A DNA stretch of 64,000 nt from Lepeophtheirus salmonis (GCF_016086655.4 NC_052135.2:6848363-6912362); one strand, 5' to 3'; counted from the first letter of the stretch, positions 35,364 to 47,017 are shown. Program-made: numbers and translations. The notes: generated from the sequence alone by a model not told the origin.

Positions 35364-37434
35364 ATTTATTAAATATAAAAAATTATAATTCATATACATT
35401 TAGGCAAAATTCCAAGAACCGACAGTTAAGTACCGCCCCCCAAAGATTGGCAGACATAATGATCAACGGTTTTAAGGGCCGATACGACCAGTCTTAAGAC
35501 TGAACTAAACTGAATAAATAAGGACTGGCAAGGTATTTGAGTTTAAATTTACATTTGATGTTTTCTTCTCATTTTCCTTCTTTTACAACATACAAGCCCT
35601 TGTTAAAAAATTTCAGAAGAATTGAATAATTAATGAATTATTCCAACAAAACAAGGGGAGTTATAAAGTTTGTTTTGTACTACTAAATTTTGACTATAAT
35701 GGTTGTCGATATTTTTCAAGTGATAAAAAAATAAATAAGGTAGAGACATTGTACGTATAACTCTATAAAAAAGATTTTTCAATAATATCTTTTTTTTTTT
35801 TCAATATCGTATCATTATCGTAACTTCCATATTATATAATATAAATATAAATATTATCAATACACTAATATAAAAAAAACCATTTCTTCAAATAAATTGG
35901 TGCACTTTCCCTCTTGGAGAATACAAAATTCACTTAGATTAATCTTTATTATAAAAAAAATAATTATCCAAGGTGCTCTCTTGTAGATGTCCGACTTCTT
36001 AATTTTTTTAGGCAATACATATTAATTTTGGTTAATAAAAACTAGCCGAAAACATTATTGCTGAATTTATTTTGTGATGAATACAAGAAAAGATAAAACG
36101 ATTGTTTTCCCTGAAAAGAAACCAATGACAGTTTTATATTCATTGTTTATTGTTCTACAATTTCTATTAGAGAAATATTTCGATTATTCGAGTGCACAAT
36201 ATTTGAGGTTAGTTATTATGAAAATATCCCATTGAATAAAAGTTAAGTTAATGTAATTGGTGCTCCCACATTTAATAGGATAGGCTTCTTTAAGTGTGAG
36301 GAATAAAAAAGCTTTCGAAATAATAAAAAGAGAAAAAACTCAATCTCCACCGAAACTCAAATCCATTGTTCAATTTTCTTCATTGAATACCAGAGGGACC
36401 CCCGGGACTCGCGTCCATATTTTGAAGACTTGTGACACGACTTAAAGATTACAAACAAAGACTCGAGACATGACTTGGAATCCATAGCTAAGACTAGCTA
36501 CCTGAAAGCTGGTTTATACTGAACTCACGAAAAGCCTAAACTCTATAAACGCTATATTATAATTATAGACTTTAATTGTTCTTATCTGGATGTTCAAGGA
36601 GTTGGTCTAACATTATAAGGACTTTTCCCATTTCTGTTGAATACTATTCAGCTTTCGACAAGGACTCAAGGATTGTCTATTAGAGTAACTTTATTCTTCA
36701 AGTCGTCTAAATCATTTAGACTCATAGTATTTGATTACTACCGTAACTTTCAGGATCTTATGATTTGGACTTAAGATCTTGTAATACAATAAGAAAATAT
36801 CTAATGTATTCTGCATTTATCCTCTCTTCCAGACTTATGAGATACCAATATTCTTACCTTATCTCTCATAAATATTGTAATAATAAATAATTCCTATAAA
36901 TTGAAGGGTTTTAGCCCAAGATTTGAAACTATTCCAATTGAATTTACAAAAATTATAATGTAAAATGTGTAGTTTTTCAATACATGCTAATGTATTTATG
37001 TATAGTCACTATCTACCCTTAAAATATAATCGAACTTTCCGAGTCTTCCATTGGTTATTTATAAATTTGTAGATTGATAGTTGAAAATAAAATTTTGTAA
37101 TGTTTGCTGAATTGCTTCTTAAATTAAATAACGGGATCATAATCAGGTATGAATTTCGCCTAATTTCAAATTTGGAGGATCAGAAAATGATTTTTTTCCC
37201 CTGTCAGATCTTTCAAATGAATTAATTTTACTCAAATGCTGACCTTTATTATTTCAAAAAATATGTAGTACAAAGTGACAAATATTATTTTTATATTTTA
37301 TTGCTAATTCATATTCATATATGTATAGATTATTACTAAATATCATTTATTTGAGTAACACTATATATATAGTAATACCCGTATATTTGTCTTGACATTT
37401 TTTTAACAACAATTACTACAGCCAGTGCTGGTTT
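35364..37434. other. non-coding stretch
   Basis: A palindrome-rich block with CGGTTTTAAGGGCC and AGTCTTAAGACTG near 35468-35505 resembles words near 52.87 kb (GACCGGTCCTTAAAACTG). GACTCG-like words cluster near 36.40-36.48 kb. No gene seen. Confidence 0.45.
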
Positions 37435-37960
37435 TAAGGGGTACTTGGCCAAGGCTTTGCGCTTTTACGTAAAATATAGGAGCTTAGTATTTCATCTTTA
37501 TTTAAGGTTCCACTCAATGCAAAACCAGCCCTGAAGACAGGCATTTTCATGAAAATCAATCAAAGTTACCTTATTATTCGTACCTTTTTGCCATTATAAA
37601 GAATAATAATAGATTATTAGAGTTAGAATTGAATTATTATAATAAAAATCTACTAAGTCTTTTTGATTGTAAAAAGTCTTCGTCACTGCTATTACTTACC
37701 GAAATGTATAACTTGGATTTGGTTTATAAATTCTTTGTATTTTTTGGAATGCTTGGGAAATTAATTGTTCTACTCTTTCTTTCCAAATTTCTTTTTCTTA
37801 TAGGGTAACTGTTGCTTTCTTGTCTAGGACATCAATAAATATTTTTCTTTGATTTCTTTGATCAAACAGTTAGTTTTGTTGCATAACAGGAATGTTCTAA
37901 GTGAATGGACATTTAAATGATGAAAATTTCAACAATTATGAGATATCAAATTAATCAATA
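37435..37960 (+). repeat. dispersed repeat, direct partner of 34.3 kb
   Basis: Carries TCTTTATTTAAGGTTCCACT, TTTTCATGAAAATCAATCAA, CGTACCTTTTTGCCA and CATAACAGGAATGTTCTAAG in the order seen at 34.29-34.79 kb. Close to its left end, AGTGCTGGTTTTAAGG (37423) and AAAACCAGCCCTG (37543) form an inverted pair 120 bp apart, which may be a small embedded hAT-like MITE. Confidence 0.7.
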
Positions 37961-39639
37961 CTTTCTTGGTAATCTGGTAACCTCTTGGTAAAAGATTTCA
38001 TCAAATTTATGTATTTACATGATATAATACAATTTAATTTGCCACATTTTTTGCACCTACAGTAGTGAAGGTGTTTTGTAGATATTTATGACTTTGATAG
38101 CCAAAATTTGACTTATTTCTTTCACAGTAAGCTTTCTTTTGTTAAAAACTCAGATTCTACTTTATACCATAAAACGTACTTGATCATATCTTGGCATTTG
38201 AGTTTTGCTACAGTCGCAAACACTTTCAAAAAGAAGAAAATTGTACTTTGAACGAGTTGTTAAAAACATTCTATACTAATACAAATCTTGAGATAAATTA
38301 TCCTGATAGTCAGTTTTTTATAAGTAACTTATTTTTAAAATACCTAATTATATTGTTGCACCATTTATTCAGAAGATATAATGAATGAATCATCTTCCTC
38401 ATTAATACTTTTTTTATTGTTCAATGTTCAAATCATAATCTCTTCTTAACAAAGGATAAAATTTGGTTTTAATAGTTCATTATTAGGATTTGTTGAATAT
38501 GCGATGGAATTAAAATAATATAATATTTCTAGGTTATTTTTTATATATTTGTTGGTAATTTCTTCTAACACTTTAAATATATCTTCACATATGTAATATG
38601 CCTTAACTTATGTATACTTGGAGAGGTATATTACTAGACAAGAGTTTGATATTTTTTTTTTTTAAACAACATAACCAAGAATGAAAAATTAAAGTCAGAA
38701 TTGTCACATTTCTACTATTCTAATTTTTTTAATATACTGTTGGGCTTATACAAATATGTAAAACCAATATTATTTATCTATAGACCAATGATTCTCAAAT
38801 AGAGGTACGTGGAGAATCTCCAAGGTAGGGTAGGGAATATGTGGCTGAAAATGTATTTTCAAGGGCGGTGAGTCAATTGAAAAGTTTGGGAATCCTTATT
38901 TTATACTTTTGAAATTCTTTTCAGTAAGATACCAATAATTGATATAATGATTTATTTAATATTAGACTTGAATTTTTTGAATTCCCATCCAATGTTTGCT
39001 AAAAAATGAGATGTTATAAAATCATATGAGACATAGATATTTCAATCCCGCTTCGGCATCTAAACGTTTTCCCGCCAATCTGAAATTTGGGATGTATGCT
39101 AATTTTTATAGATAACTTTGAAATATAACCAGCCATATTCCATTTAAAATTTTTTGGTTTTCGGCACGCCCTAATATTTAATCTGGGTTTAATACTTACC
39201 TTTTTGATATACTAAATTATCGATTTACCATATCCAGCCTGCTAATGAAACTTATATCAGGTAATTGCAGTATATATTAGTTGAAAGGGAGGATGCCATT
39301 GCTGAAGGGTTGGAAATATTAGAAGTAGATCGTCTCATAATTTGAAATGAAAAAGTGATCAATCTTATACATGAAGATGTACTTTTAGTTTAGATAATAC
39401 AATATTTATTATTAAACACTATTATATTCCTAAGTAAATTGATTTAGCTGTTTGCTTGAAAAAGATAATTATTTTATTAGTTAATAAATTACTTCGGTTC
39501 TATTTTTACAGTAAATAATGGTCACGTTTGGTATATGTTAGTTCAAATTTTCCCGACTATTTAATTTATATAACTATATTGATCTACAATAAAATTATTT
39601 ATTAACATTTCAGTATAGATATATGTATATGAGAAAAAG
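37961..39639. other. non-coding stretch
   Basis: Contains the small hAT-like relic at 38784-38900; otherwise nothing is recognised. The 65-codon frame at 38191 has no recognisable motif. Confidence 0.5.
38784..38900. mobile_element. possible hAT-like MITE relic
   Basis: CCAATGATTCTCAAATAGAG followed by GTACGTGG, and AAAAGTTTGGGAATCCTTAT at the other end, resemble the CAGTGGTTCTCAAACTnGGGT / AAAGTTTGAGAACCACTG ends of hAT elements. The ends are imperfect and no 8 bp target duplication is evident. Confidence 0.4.
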
Positions 39640-40050
39640 ATTACCCGGCGTTGCTTGGGCCAAGGAGGGAGAGCGAAATCACATTGAGAAAATTAAAAAA
39701 TTATACAGAAAATATGAATGTTTCGTTGTTGTCGAAAAGGATCCTGATAATTCTAATTCTCTTAGATTCTTCACACTATTTCAATTCGGTTAAGTAAGGT
39801 AATTTACAAAGTCTCATTATCGCAACTTCCCCCCCCCAAAAAAAAAATCCACTTATATCTTATCTTAGTAGTATTGTTATGAATATAAAAAAATATTTTA
39901 TAAACTTTAAACAACATACCAACATATATGCATCTAAAAACTTGTCTAAATGAGAAGTCCATTTTTTATTTATTTAAAAAAAATTCGAAAAAATTGCCAA
40001 AAAACCTTTGTACACTAATTTTGCAAAAAAATACTACTAGATGTAATTTT
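39640..40050 (+). repeat. CCCGGCG-head dispersed repeat, copy D
   Basis: ATTACCCGGCGTTGCTTGGG at about 39640, AAGGAGGGAGAGCGAAATCA, TTTCGTTGTTGTCGAAAAGG, GATCCTGATAATTCTAATTC and ACATATATGCATCTAAAAAC follow copy B closely; similarity fades after about 40050. Confidence 0.75.
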
Positions 40051-40816
40051 GTTTATTTCCTCAAAATCTTCCACTCATTCAATTTTTTGTTGATTATAAT
40101 AAGATTTCGGAATGGTACCGAAGCCGTGGTCTGGCGAAAACTTTAAATGATTTTCAGCAACAAATTGAATAGAAATTTCATCAAATACACGACAAATAAC
40201 CATGTATGCAACAAACACCATTATAATGAAATTTTTATTCTGGCCTCTGCAAAGGAAAATCAAATGTGGAAAGTGGAAAAACTTAAAAATCTATTAAAAT
40301 TTTCTTACCCATAATTATGAAATTGAATTTCAAGACAAACAATTGGACATACACTCTTTTGTACATGATATAAGAGATATACTCCAAAATTTGACCATTT
40401 CTTACATGTTTTTCATAAATATTTTAGAATAAGATTATGAAGACGGAGAACGTTAAAAATCAAAATGCACCTGTTCAGCCTCATCAAACATAAATATGTT
40501 GAACGTTCCTATTCCTTTATTCTCAATAGCAAAACGATTAACTTTTTAAAGATAAATAAAATGAGTTTTTACCAGTTGTATTGACGTGTAAGGAATTGAT
40601 TTAGCTTTAGAAAAGTCCATAGTTAATAATGTAACAGATTCTTGATGATTTTTGGGGTATTCATCCCTCGAATTGTAATCTCAACGTTAAATTTGGACAT
40701 GGTGCAAGTGTTCCTTAATATTGTTATTGATATTCAATGTCCAATGAACCAAAAGGTTAGTATGTAGAGATTCTTCGAAAAAGCTAGGCCAATGCTTGAA
40801 AAAAATCATAACATAA
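40051..40816. other. non-coding stretch, nothing recognised
   Basis: May include a diverged tail of copy D, but no block match is convincing. Confidence 0.4.
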
Positions 40817-41338
40817 ATGACAAACATTTTCCCATTATACCCATTTTGGTACACACAGATTTCCAATAACGAATTAAAGTTTGCCTACTGTAATATCTAT
40901 TGTATACTGTATCCAAACATGATTGCTTATATTTATCATTTACAACTTCCCTATTCCAATGATTCGGAAACGTATGGCTTTGAGATCATAATTGATACCT
41001 TCTCTCAATCTTTCATTCAATGGATTTTCAGTCAATTTATGATGTTTATGCTTCAATTGAGAAATAAAAGACATTTCCATGCATTGGTCTTGCCGATAAG
41101 AAACGTCTTCGTTGCCAAAAAAAAAAGAGTTTTATTTCCCAATGTATCCAAAGGTCCCACTAAACAAGAACAACCATTTTCAGAGAACCTTTCAATTCAT
41201 TGCCCTTCTTCCACATCCCCATTGCAAAATGTTACATTTCTATGTTCTGAATGTCGGATCTCAGATATATCGTTAAGAGATGAAGAACAAATCGGGGAAC
41301 TCATGATAATATTAATATTTAATGAATCAACAGTATGA
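40817..41338 (+). CDS. orphan 173-residue open frame
   Basis: ATG at 40817 directly preceded by an in-frame TAA; ends at 41338. The N-terminal half (MTNIFPLYPFWYTQISNNEL, ILYPNMIAYIYHLQLPYSN) is rich in Tyr, Ile and Phe; the C-terminal half (RNVFVAKKKRVLFPNVSKG, ENLSIHCPSSTSPLQNVTFL, CSECRISDISLRDEEQIGE) is more polar, with a CSEC pair. I do not recognise it. A frame this long is unusual for DNA this AT-rich without selection, yet codon choice is as AT-rich as the background and no neighbour suggests a role. It could be a chance frame, a relic or a single exon. Confidence 0.3.
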   Translation: MTNIFPLYPFWYTQISNNELKFAYCNIYCILYPNMIAYIYHLQLPYSNDSETYGFEIIIDTFSQSFIQWIFSQFMMFMLQLRNKRHFHALVLPIRNVFVAKKKRVLFPNVSKGPTKQEQPFSENLSIHCPSSTSPLQNVTFLCSECRISDISLRDEEQIGELMIILIFNESTV

Positions 41339-41816
41339 TGGTGTCAAATAATTGAACAATAATATAATAAAGTAAGAACTTCCTTTCAGATAAGCCGGTT
41401 AAGAACCTAATCATATCAACATCAGTATGTATTCTTTCCTATAATACAATTTCATCCTTTGTCATCTTTGAGAGGCTATATCGGCTACACCGATGTGTTC
41501 ATCTTTATTAAATATCCATTTAAATTAAACTACAGATTCTATGCAATAATAACATTTCCTTTGTTTTTTTTATTAATAATTTTCGAGAAAAATTGGTAAA
41601 TTTTATGGTTATAAGAATGTCCTTTTCTTTCTTATGAAACAAAAATAGCTAGAAAATTAAAATCAACTTTTGTCCGTTCATTCTATTTCTTTTGCATTAT
41701 CCTACGTTGTTATTATTACATATATACGATTGCATATTTAATTCAATTTAAAGGTAGGACTAAGATGACAAACATGTATTGTTCATTTACTACAAATATA
41801 TGTCATATAGGTAAAT
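41339..41816. other. non-coding stretch, nothing recognised
   Basis: AT-rich flank between the orphan frame and the dispersed repeat. Confidence 0.5.
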
Positions 41817-42030
41817 TAATTAGTGTTCTTTTGCAGAAAAATATTTATTTCATTAATTATATTCATTAATGACCATTATAGAAACACAACACAGTAGTAT
41901 GTGGTTCGAATGTAGTTCGAGTCTTTAACATTGTAGTGCTTAAAATAATAAACAAATACGAAAGCAACTCAAATGGAAAGGATCATTCATACTGTAAAAT
42001 ACTCATGGATTAACGAACTTTCATAATATC
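41817..42030 (+). repeat. dispersed repeat, inverted partner of 23.7 kb
   Basis: AAATTAATTAGTGTTCTTTT, TTCATTAATGACCATTATAG, CACAACACAGTAGTATGTGG and TTCGAATGTAGTTCGAGTC, then AATACGAAAGCAACTCAAAT, match the reverse complement of 23.73-23.99 kb. Confidence 0.75.
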
Positions 42031-42629
42031 AGGCAAGATATAAATTAAAATATTATAAATTAAATATTATTTTTCGGGAAAATGTCCTTCGCGTAAATGT
42101 CCTTAGGCAATTATTATTATTACTATTTTTTTTGGCGCAAAAGTCCGCTAACAATTAATTTTATAGACAAATAAATTTATAGAACTGTGATGTATTTTTA
42201 ATACGGCCTAAGCAAACTACAATAATATATATTACCTGCAAGGTGGAATGCCAGTCTCTAACTTGATGTTTAAAAATGGTGAATGCTCAGAAGAATTTTC
42301 ACAGTGCCCTCTATGTGAGACACATTCATATATGTTATTTTGTATCAAACAAGTTATCCTTCAGGGAGTTGCATTATTTTGCCACAAGACGACGCCACTC
42401 TCTGTCGCTTGGTTTACTAACTAATATAAGTAAACAACGCGCACGCCAATTAATGTAATAATTTTTCTACATTAATTTATTGTATTGATTTTTTTGCAAC
42501 TTTTGTAGTTTTCAATTACGCAAATCCTATGGGGCCTTGAGAGACTAATTTTAAGCTATAATGTTTATTGATACTCTAAATTTAATATAACTTCCCTATT
42601 GTCACTGATATATCTTTTATATCTTGTGG
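42031..42629. other. non-coding stretch
   Basis: GGGAAAATGTCCTTCGCG and AAATGTCCTTAGGC near 42079-42115 are part of a degenerate word repeat also present near 53.4 and 1.05 kb. The 60-codon frame at 42276 includes a more GC-rich patch (AAGACGACGCCACTCTCTGT) but no known motif. Confidence 0.45.
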
Positions 42630-42800
42630 TAGTACCCGCCATTGGACATAGATATTAGGTGTTGTCGAACAGGTAAAGTTTGATTTAATGGTATAGAAGA
42701 TAATTTTCTCACAAATCCTGCGTGTTACTCTATGTTTTTCATACACTCACATGTAGTTACTGAATGCTTAGTTGTTCTCTACTCAATAATTAAATACTAA
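42630..42800 (+). repeat. GTACCC-head repeat, plus-strand copy
   Basis: GTGGTAGTACCCGCCATTGG, ATATTAGGTGTTGTCG, GGTATAGAAGATAATTTTCT and ATGTTTTTCATACACTCACA run parallel to the minus-strand copy at 20.18-20.31 kb. Confidence 0.65.
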
Positions 42801-42854
42801 TTATATCATCTGGAGAAAAAATTAATGTGACGTTATGTCAAGAGTTGAGTAGCT

Positions 42855-43580
42855 TGGAATGAAAAGAAGAGCACAAGGAGAAGAGGGAGACATGTGATAC
42901 ACATGAATTAAGACACTTTTTAATATCAGCTGCCTGCCATATGATTTTAGTAGGGGGGGGGAGAGAGAAAAGGAATTACTGCTCTAAAAATGAGAACCTT
43001 TTACATGTAAAATAACATTAGTGCAGGGAAAATACTGTAACTATATTTAAATTCATATATTTGTTTTATTATGTATTTTTATTATAATTTATACCAAAGA
43101 TAAGCAATAATGCATACTTCAGAGGGAGAAGTTAACCCATTAAATAATGAAAAAAAAAGGAGAAAGAGCACAAGTAACAAGCGTTTTTCCTTTTCTAATT
43201 TTTAAAGGAAGGTACAAACTACTCAATTCCAGTTATAACTAGAGATGGAATTTGTGTAAGAGCGCGCGGAGAAGGCAGGAGCGAGACATGAAGTATTATT
43301 TAATTAAAAATCTCATTAATATCAGATGCCTATTATATGACTTTGGGGAGAAATTATATTACTGCTATTTCTACATTTAAAATAGCATTGGTGCAGGGAA
43401 TATTATAATCATATTTCAATTAATAAATTTATTTTATTATGCACTATTAAAAAAATTTACACCAAAGATAGGGGAGAATTCTTCTGTTAGAGGGAGATTT
43501 TTATACATTCACACGAATATTAATCAATGAATAAAAAAGAAGAAAGAGCTCTCGCATTAACTGTTTTTCCTTTTCGAATC
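42855..43580. repeat. tandem duplication, 370-400 bp period
   Basis: Unit 1 (about 42855-43200) and unit 2 (about 43243-43580) share in order: AATATCAG then TGCCT, ATGATTTTAG / ATGACTTTGG, AGTGCAGGGAA / GGTGCAGGGAA, TTTTATTATG, ACCAAAGATA and AAAGAGC. The offset drifts from 397 bp at the left to 368 bp at the right, owing to indels. Its last third recurs at 49.32-49.43 kb. Non-coding. Confidence 0.85.
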
Positions 43581-44737
43581 GCTATGCTCACTTTTTCTTT
43601 ACACACATCCCCTCCTTAGTTATGACTCATCGGGGATGAGGGAGGGAGTACTGTAGTCTCTAATTCTATCTGACTGTGCCCCCGCTCGATGCTGCATGCA
43701 AAATGCCTTCAAGATGTAATTAATATGAATCCATCACTTCTTTTATATATTGGCTAAACGGTCGTACGCCTTTTATAAGTATACATAATATGAATTGTGC
43801 TTATAGCAATATGAATAGATTTGTTTATTTTAAAACTTTTAGATATATAATTATTTAAGCCAAATTAATTTTTAAAAAAAACAACTTTTTATTATTTAAA
43901 TAACAAGTATATAGTATAAATCATATAATAGTTTAAAAATTTAGATAGAAAATGTTTGATAAATTATTTAGATTGAGAGCTTAATTTGGAATATTTATTA
44001 ATTGAGATGACTTTTATTGTTTGGAAGATAAAAAGTTAAGAGAAAATATCCAACAACTTATAAAACAATGATTTTGAAACGTCATTAAATGCTCCTATGT
44101 ATAACTTTATTGAATGTATAGTATCAATATACCAATTTTCACACCCGAAAAAGCGAACAAACTGAGTTAATCGGTACATTCTGTTAACTTTGTATAAACA
44201 CTGTTAATGTAAAAGGGGCAAGTTAAAAATCCTTTTAAGATTTGAAATCTAAAAGTTGATTATAAAAAAGGATTTTTGAAATATTATATCTTAAAAATAT
44301 GTCGATAAATAAAGTTTTTATACCACGGTGGTTGATCTTGTACCTATACGAGTATATACCTAAATGGCTACATTTATGTACTCGTATGTGTTCATTTTTT
44401 TATGAACACTTACAAGGCATATGTTATGCTTGATTGATCATATATGCAAATTTGGTCACATGCCATACCATATTTTTACATTAAATTATGATTGAAATGC
44501 ACAAGGACTATGTTGTAGAAATATCGGGGAAAATGCTATAGAGAAAGTGAACAGACATAAAACACAGGCACAATTGACTTAAAAGAAAATAAAACGATAC
44601 TCCATTTTATTTTTCAATGTATGTATGAAAGCATGTAGTTGCTGTACTATAACTTTGATCTTTTATAGCAAATGCATTAATATATACCTTAGTTTATAAG
44701 GTACAAATATAAAATAGTGTTTTATAGACTTGAACTA
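43581..44737. other. non-coding stretch, nothing recognised
   Basis: AT-rich left flank of the next transposon. Confidence 0.5.
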
Positions 44738-45939
44738 CCGGGCCGTGCAAAATTATTTACCGATGATGTAAATATACTTTTTAAGAGATTTTGTGGCAAA
44801 CAATCTGATAGTTTCGTATTTTTACTGTTAAAATAAACAAAAATCCTTCCTGTGAGAGCGTAACAACTTCCACACGTGAAACCATGTCCAATCAGGAAAC
44901 AAAGAAGATCGAAATTCCTCCGAGCGGGAGTGCCTCATAACAACATTAAGGAACAGGTAGGGACCTCGTTCAAGACAATTTACAACGTTTCCAAGCCCTT
45001 GGAGGCTGGGGGTGATCTCAAGCATTCCCCTGGGGCTGGCAGGAAGCCCACTGTCTCAACAAGGCAAGTAAAGGCAGTGTTCAAGAGGACTCCCAACAGG
45101 TCCATTGCCGACATGGCCAGAAAGATGGGAACGTCGGATCAACTGTTTCAAGGGCTTTGAAAAGGGCTGGAGGAAAGTCCCTGAGGCGTACTGAACGCCC
45201 TTTGCTAACTGAACGTCAGCGAGAAGTCAGACTTGAGCGTGCCAAGAAAATCTTGAATGATATCAAGAGCTCATCTGGACGCATCATCATATTTTCTGAT
45301 GAGAAAACTTTTACGGTCGATCCTGTTTTCAACAGGCAAAATGACCATGTTGTGAGCTTTGGAGATGTTTGGAGGTCCAACGGGAAGGCCATGAAGCCGG
45401 TATGGTTCCCCACTGGCTCAGATTAACAGTGGAGGATTATGTGAAGATTCTGGCGTCCAAGGTCCTTCCGTGGATCAAATCCATAGTCGGCAACTCTCCT
45501 TGGGGTTTTCAACAAGATGGAGAAACCGCCCACACTTCCAAGAAAGCTCAGGAGTGGCTCAAGGACAACATGAACTTTTGGACAAGGACTACTGGCCCCT
45601 CAGAGCCCAGATCTGAACCCACTAGACTTCCCTATCTAGGCGCACGTGGAGACCAAGGCCTGCAAAAAACAACACAAGAACATAAATGCCTTAAAGGCTG
45701 CTGTCAACAAGGCCAGGGCCTCCATGGACGCCGATTACATCCAGCAAGTCTGTGGCAGCTTCAGACGCCGCCTGACCAGTGTCATTGAGTCAAATGGTGG
45801 CTACATTGATTAAATTTGATCACAAACTATTTTATTATTCTAAAAATGTATGAATAAATTTTTCTCAAGTCATTCAAATGTCATTATTGTCCGCGATATG
45901 TTCTGAACAAAAATCGGTAAATAATTCTGCACGGCTCGG
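44738..45939 (+). mobile_element. Tc1/mariner-type element with intact ITRs (copy 2, longest)
   Basis: TA at 44736-44737 and 45940-45941. The left end CCGGGCCGTGCAAAATTATT and the right end, reverse-complemented, CCGAGCCGTGCAGAATTATT match at nearly all positions. Length 1202 bp; it retains the central block that the 9824 copy lost. Confidence 0.93.
44884..45813 (+). pseudogene. DD36D/37D-type transposase with all three catalytic regions but frameshifted
   Basis: The ATG at 44884 corresponds to the start of the 10694 copy, but about 8 bp are missing after 13 codons, so the DNA-binding part (RAGVPHNNIKEQVG, AGRKPTVSTRQVKAVFKR, IADMARKMGTS) continues in another frame that can start upstream at 44876. 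A further break near 45150 leads into KRAGGKSLRRTERPLL, and SGRIIIFSDEKTFTVD carries the first catalytic Asp (about 45298). Another frameshift at 45420 leads to VEDYVKILASKVLPW and GFQQDGETAHTS (second Asp, about 45516). After this the same one-base loss and TAG as in the 9824 copy precede the tail RRLTSVIESNGGYID, stop at 45811-45813. Dead, but the best template for the family in this window. Confidence 0.9.
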
Positions 45940-46194
45940 TATTACACTTAGCATTTGACTGTATTTGAGTCCATGTTTTTTTTTCGTGTGGACTAAAATT
46001 ATGTGTAAATTTTTAAATTTCAAAAACCTCCGAGTCGACATCATATTTTTACTGGGTCGTCTAATTGATTTGTATCACAAAACCCTAATATAATATTATA
46101 AGTTTTTGTGGAACTGTTCTTCTTGGCGTTGGATTACCACATTTATCATGCACATATGTGAAAATAATAGCATCACCCAGTATGTTAAAATCAG

Positions 46195-46660
46195 AAATCA
46201 AAAATGAAAGTGGTGACGGTGACAATTTAAAGCATGTTTGGGAGGTGAGTTATGATGCCATGATGTATAATTAAATTAGCTCCGAGCAGCTATGATATGA
46301 AAGAAAGAAATAAAAGCCCCACCCCGTAACTAGAAATATTATAGGCAGAATACTCCGGTGTCGATAATCTATTCTGAGTCCAACAAGGACTTATACATTT
46401 AAATCCTCAGACTGTATTTGGGCATGTTAAAAAAAAAGTAACTGAAAATCAACATGGTAACCCTGACAATTTGAAGAATGTTTTGAGGAAAAACATCTTA
46501 GCTATCATGAAATTTCATCAGATCAGCAAAAAAAAGCTGTTACGGGGGGGGGAGAAGGAAATAGAAATAAACAAGGACATTTACAAGAATTACTCTGATA
46601 TTGATCCTCAATTCTACTCCGAGTCTAACAAGGACCTACACTTTTAAATCCACAACAAAT
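46195..46660 (+). repeat. tandem repeat, about 240 bp period
   Basis: Unit 1 (from about 46195) and unit 2 (from about 46440) share GGTGACGGTGACAATTTAAA / GGTAACCCTGACAATTTGAA, ATTACTCTGATATTGAT-like and GAGTCCAACAAGGACTTA / GAGTCTAACAAGGACCTA, and TTTAAATCC. A third unit lies at 52.39-52.60 kb (TTAGCTGCGAGCAGTTATGA; unit 1 has TTAGCTCCGAGCAGCTATGA). Non-coding. Confidence 0.8.
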
Positions 46661-46741
46661 CCTCAAGGGTACTCTCCGTATTTTATTAGATCACACGAAG
46701 TTCATTCAGGGTTTGAATATAATCGAATATTGTAGGAAAGG

Positions 46742-47017
46742 AATCTAACTAGCCCATAATTTAATGGTCATGTCCATGACCATTTCTGTCATGGAGAGAT
46801 CCAGCTGCACATTAAAGGCTTAAACTACAGCTTCAATAGTCAGTTCTCTTGGAAGATCAATCCTGGTGGTTTCTCCAAGAGCCTCACCCTTATCCATGTG
46901 CTCATTGACTGGGGTTACGGTTGTCTTTGAGCCACATTTGCCCTAAATATCTGCTTCTGATAATATTCCGGCAGAAAGGAAGGTGCCAATCTTTCGCTCT
47001 AGATGTTCTTGTGACAT
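46742..47017 (-). pseudogene. N-terminal fragment of a Tc1/mariner-like transposase
   Basis: The ATG at 47017 on the minus strand gives MSQEHLERKIGTFLSAGILS, a stop, then in the same frame KCGSKTTVTPVNEHMDKGE, LPRELTIEAVV, a second stop, and AFNVQLDLSMTEMVMDM. This is the bipartite DNA-binding domain; nothing of the catalytic part follows. More GC-rich than its flanks. Similarity ends at about 46742, which may mark a deletion breakpoint. Confidence 0.7.

Noticed and set aside
40817..41338. Calling the 173-codon frame a gene with a function
   Set aside because: No motif, neighbour or signal supports any function; kept only as a low-confidence orphan.
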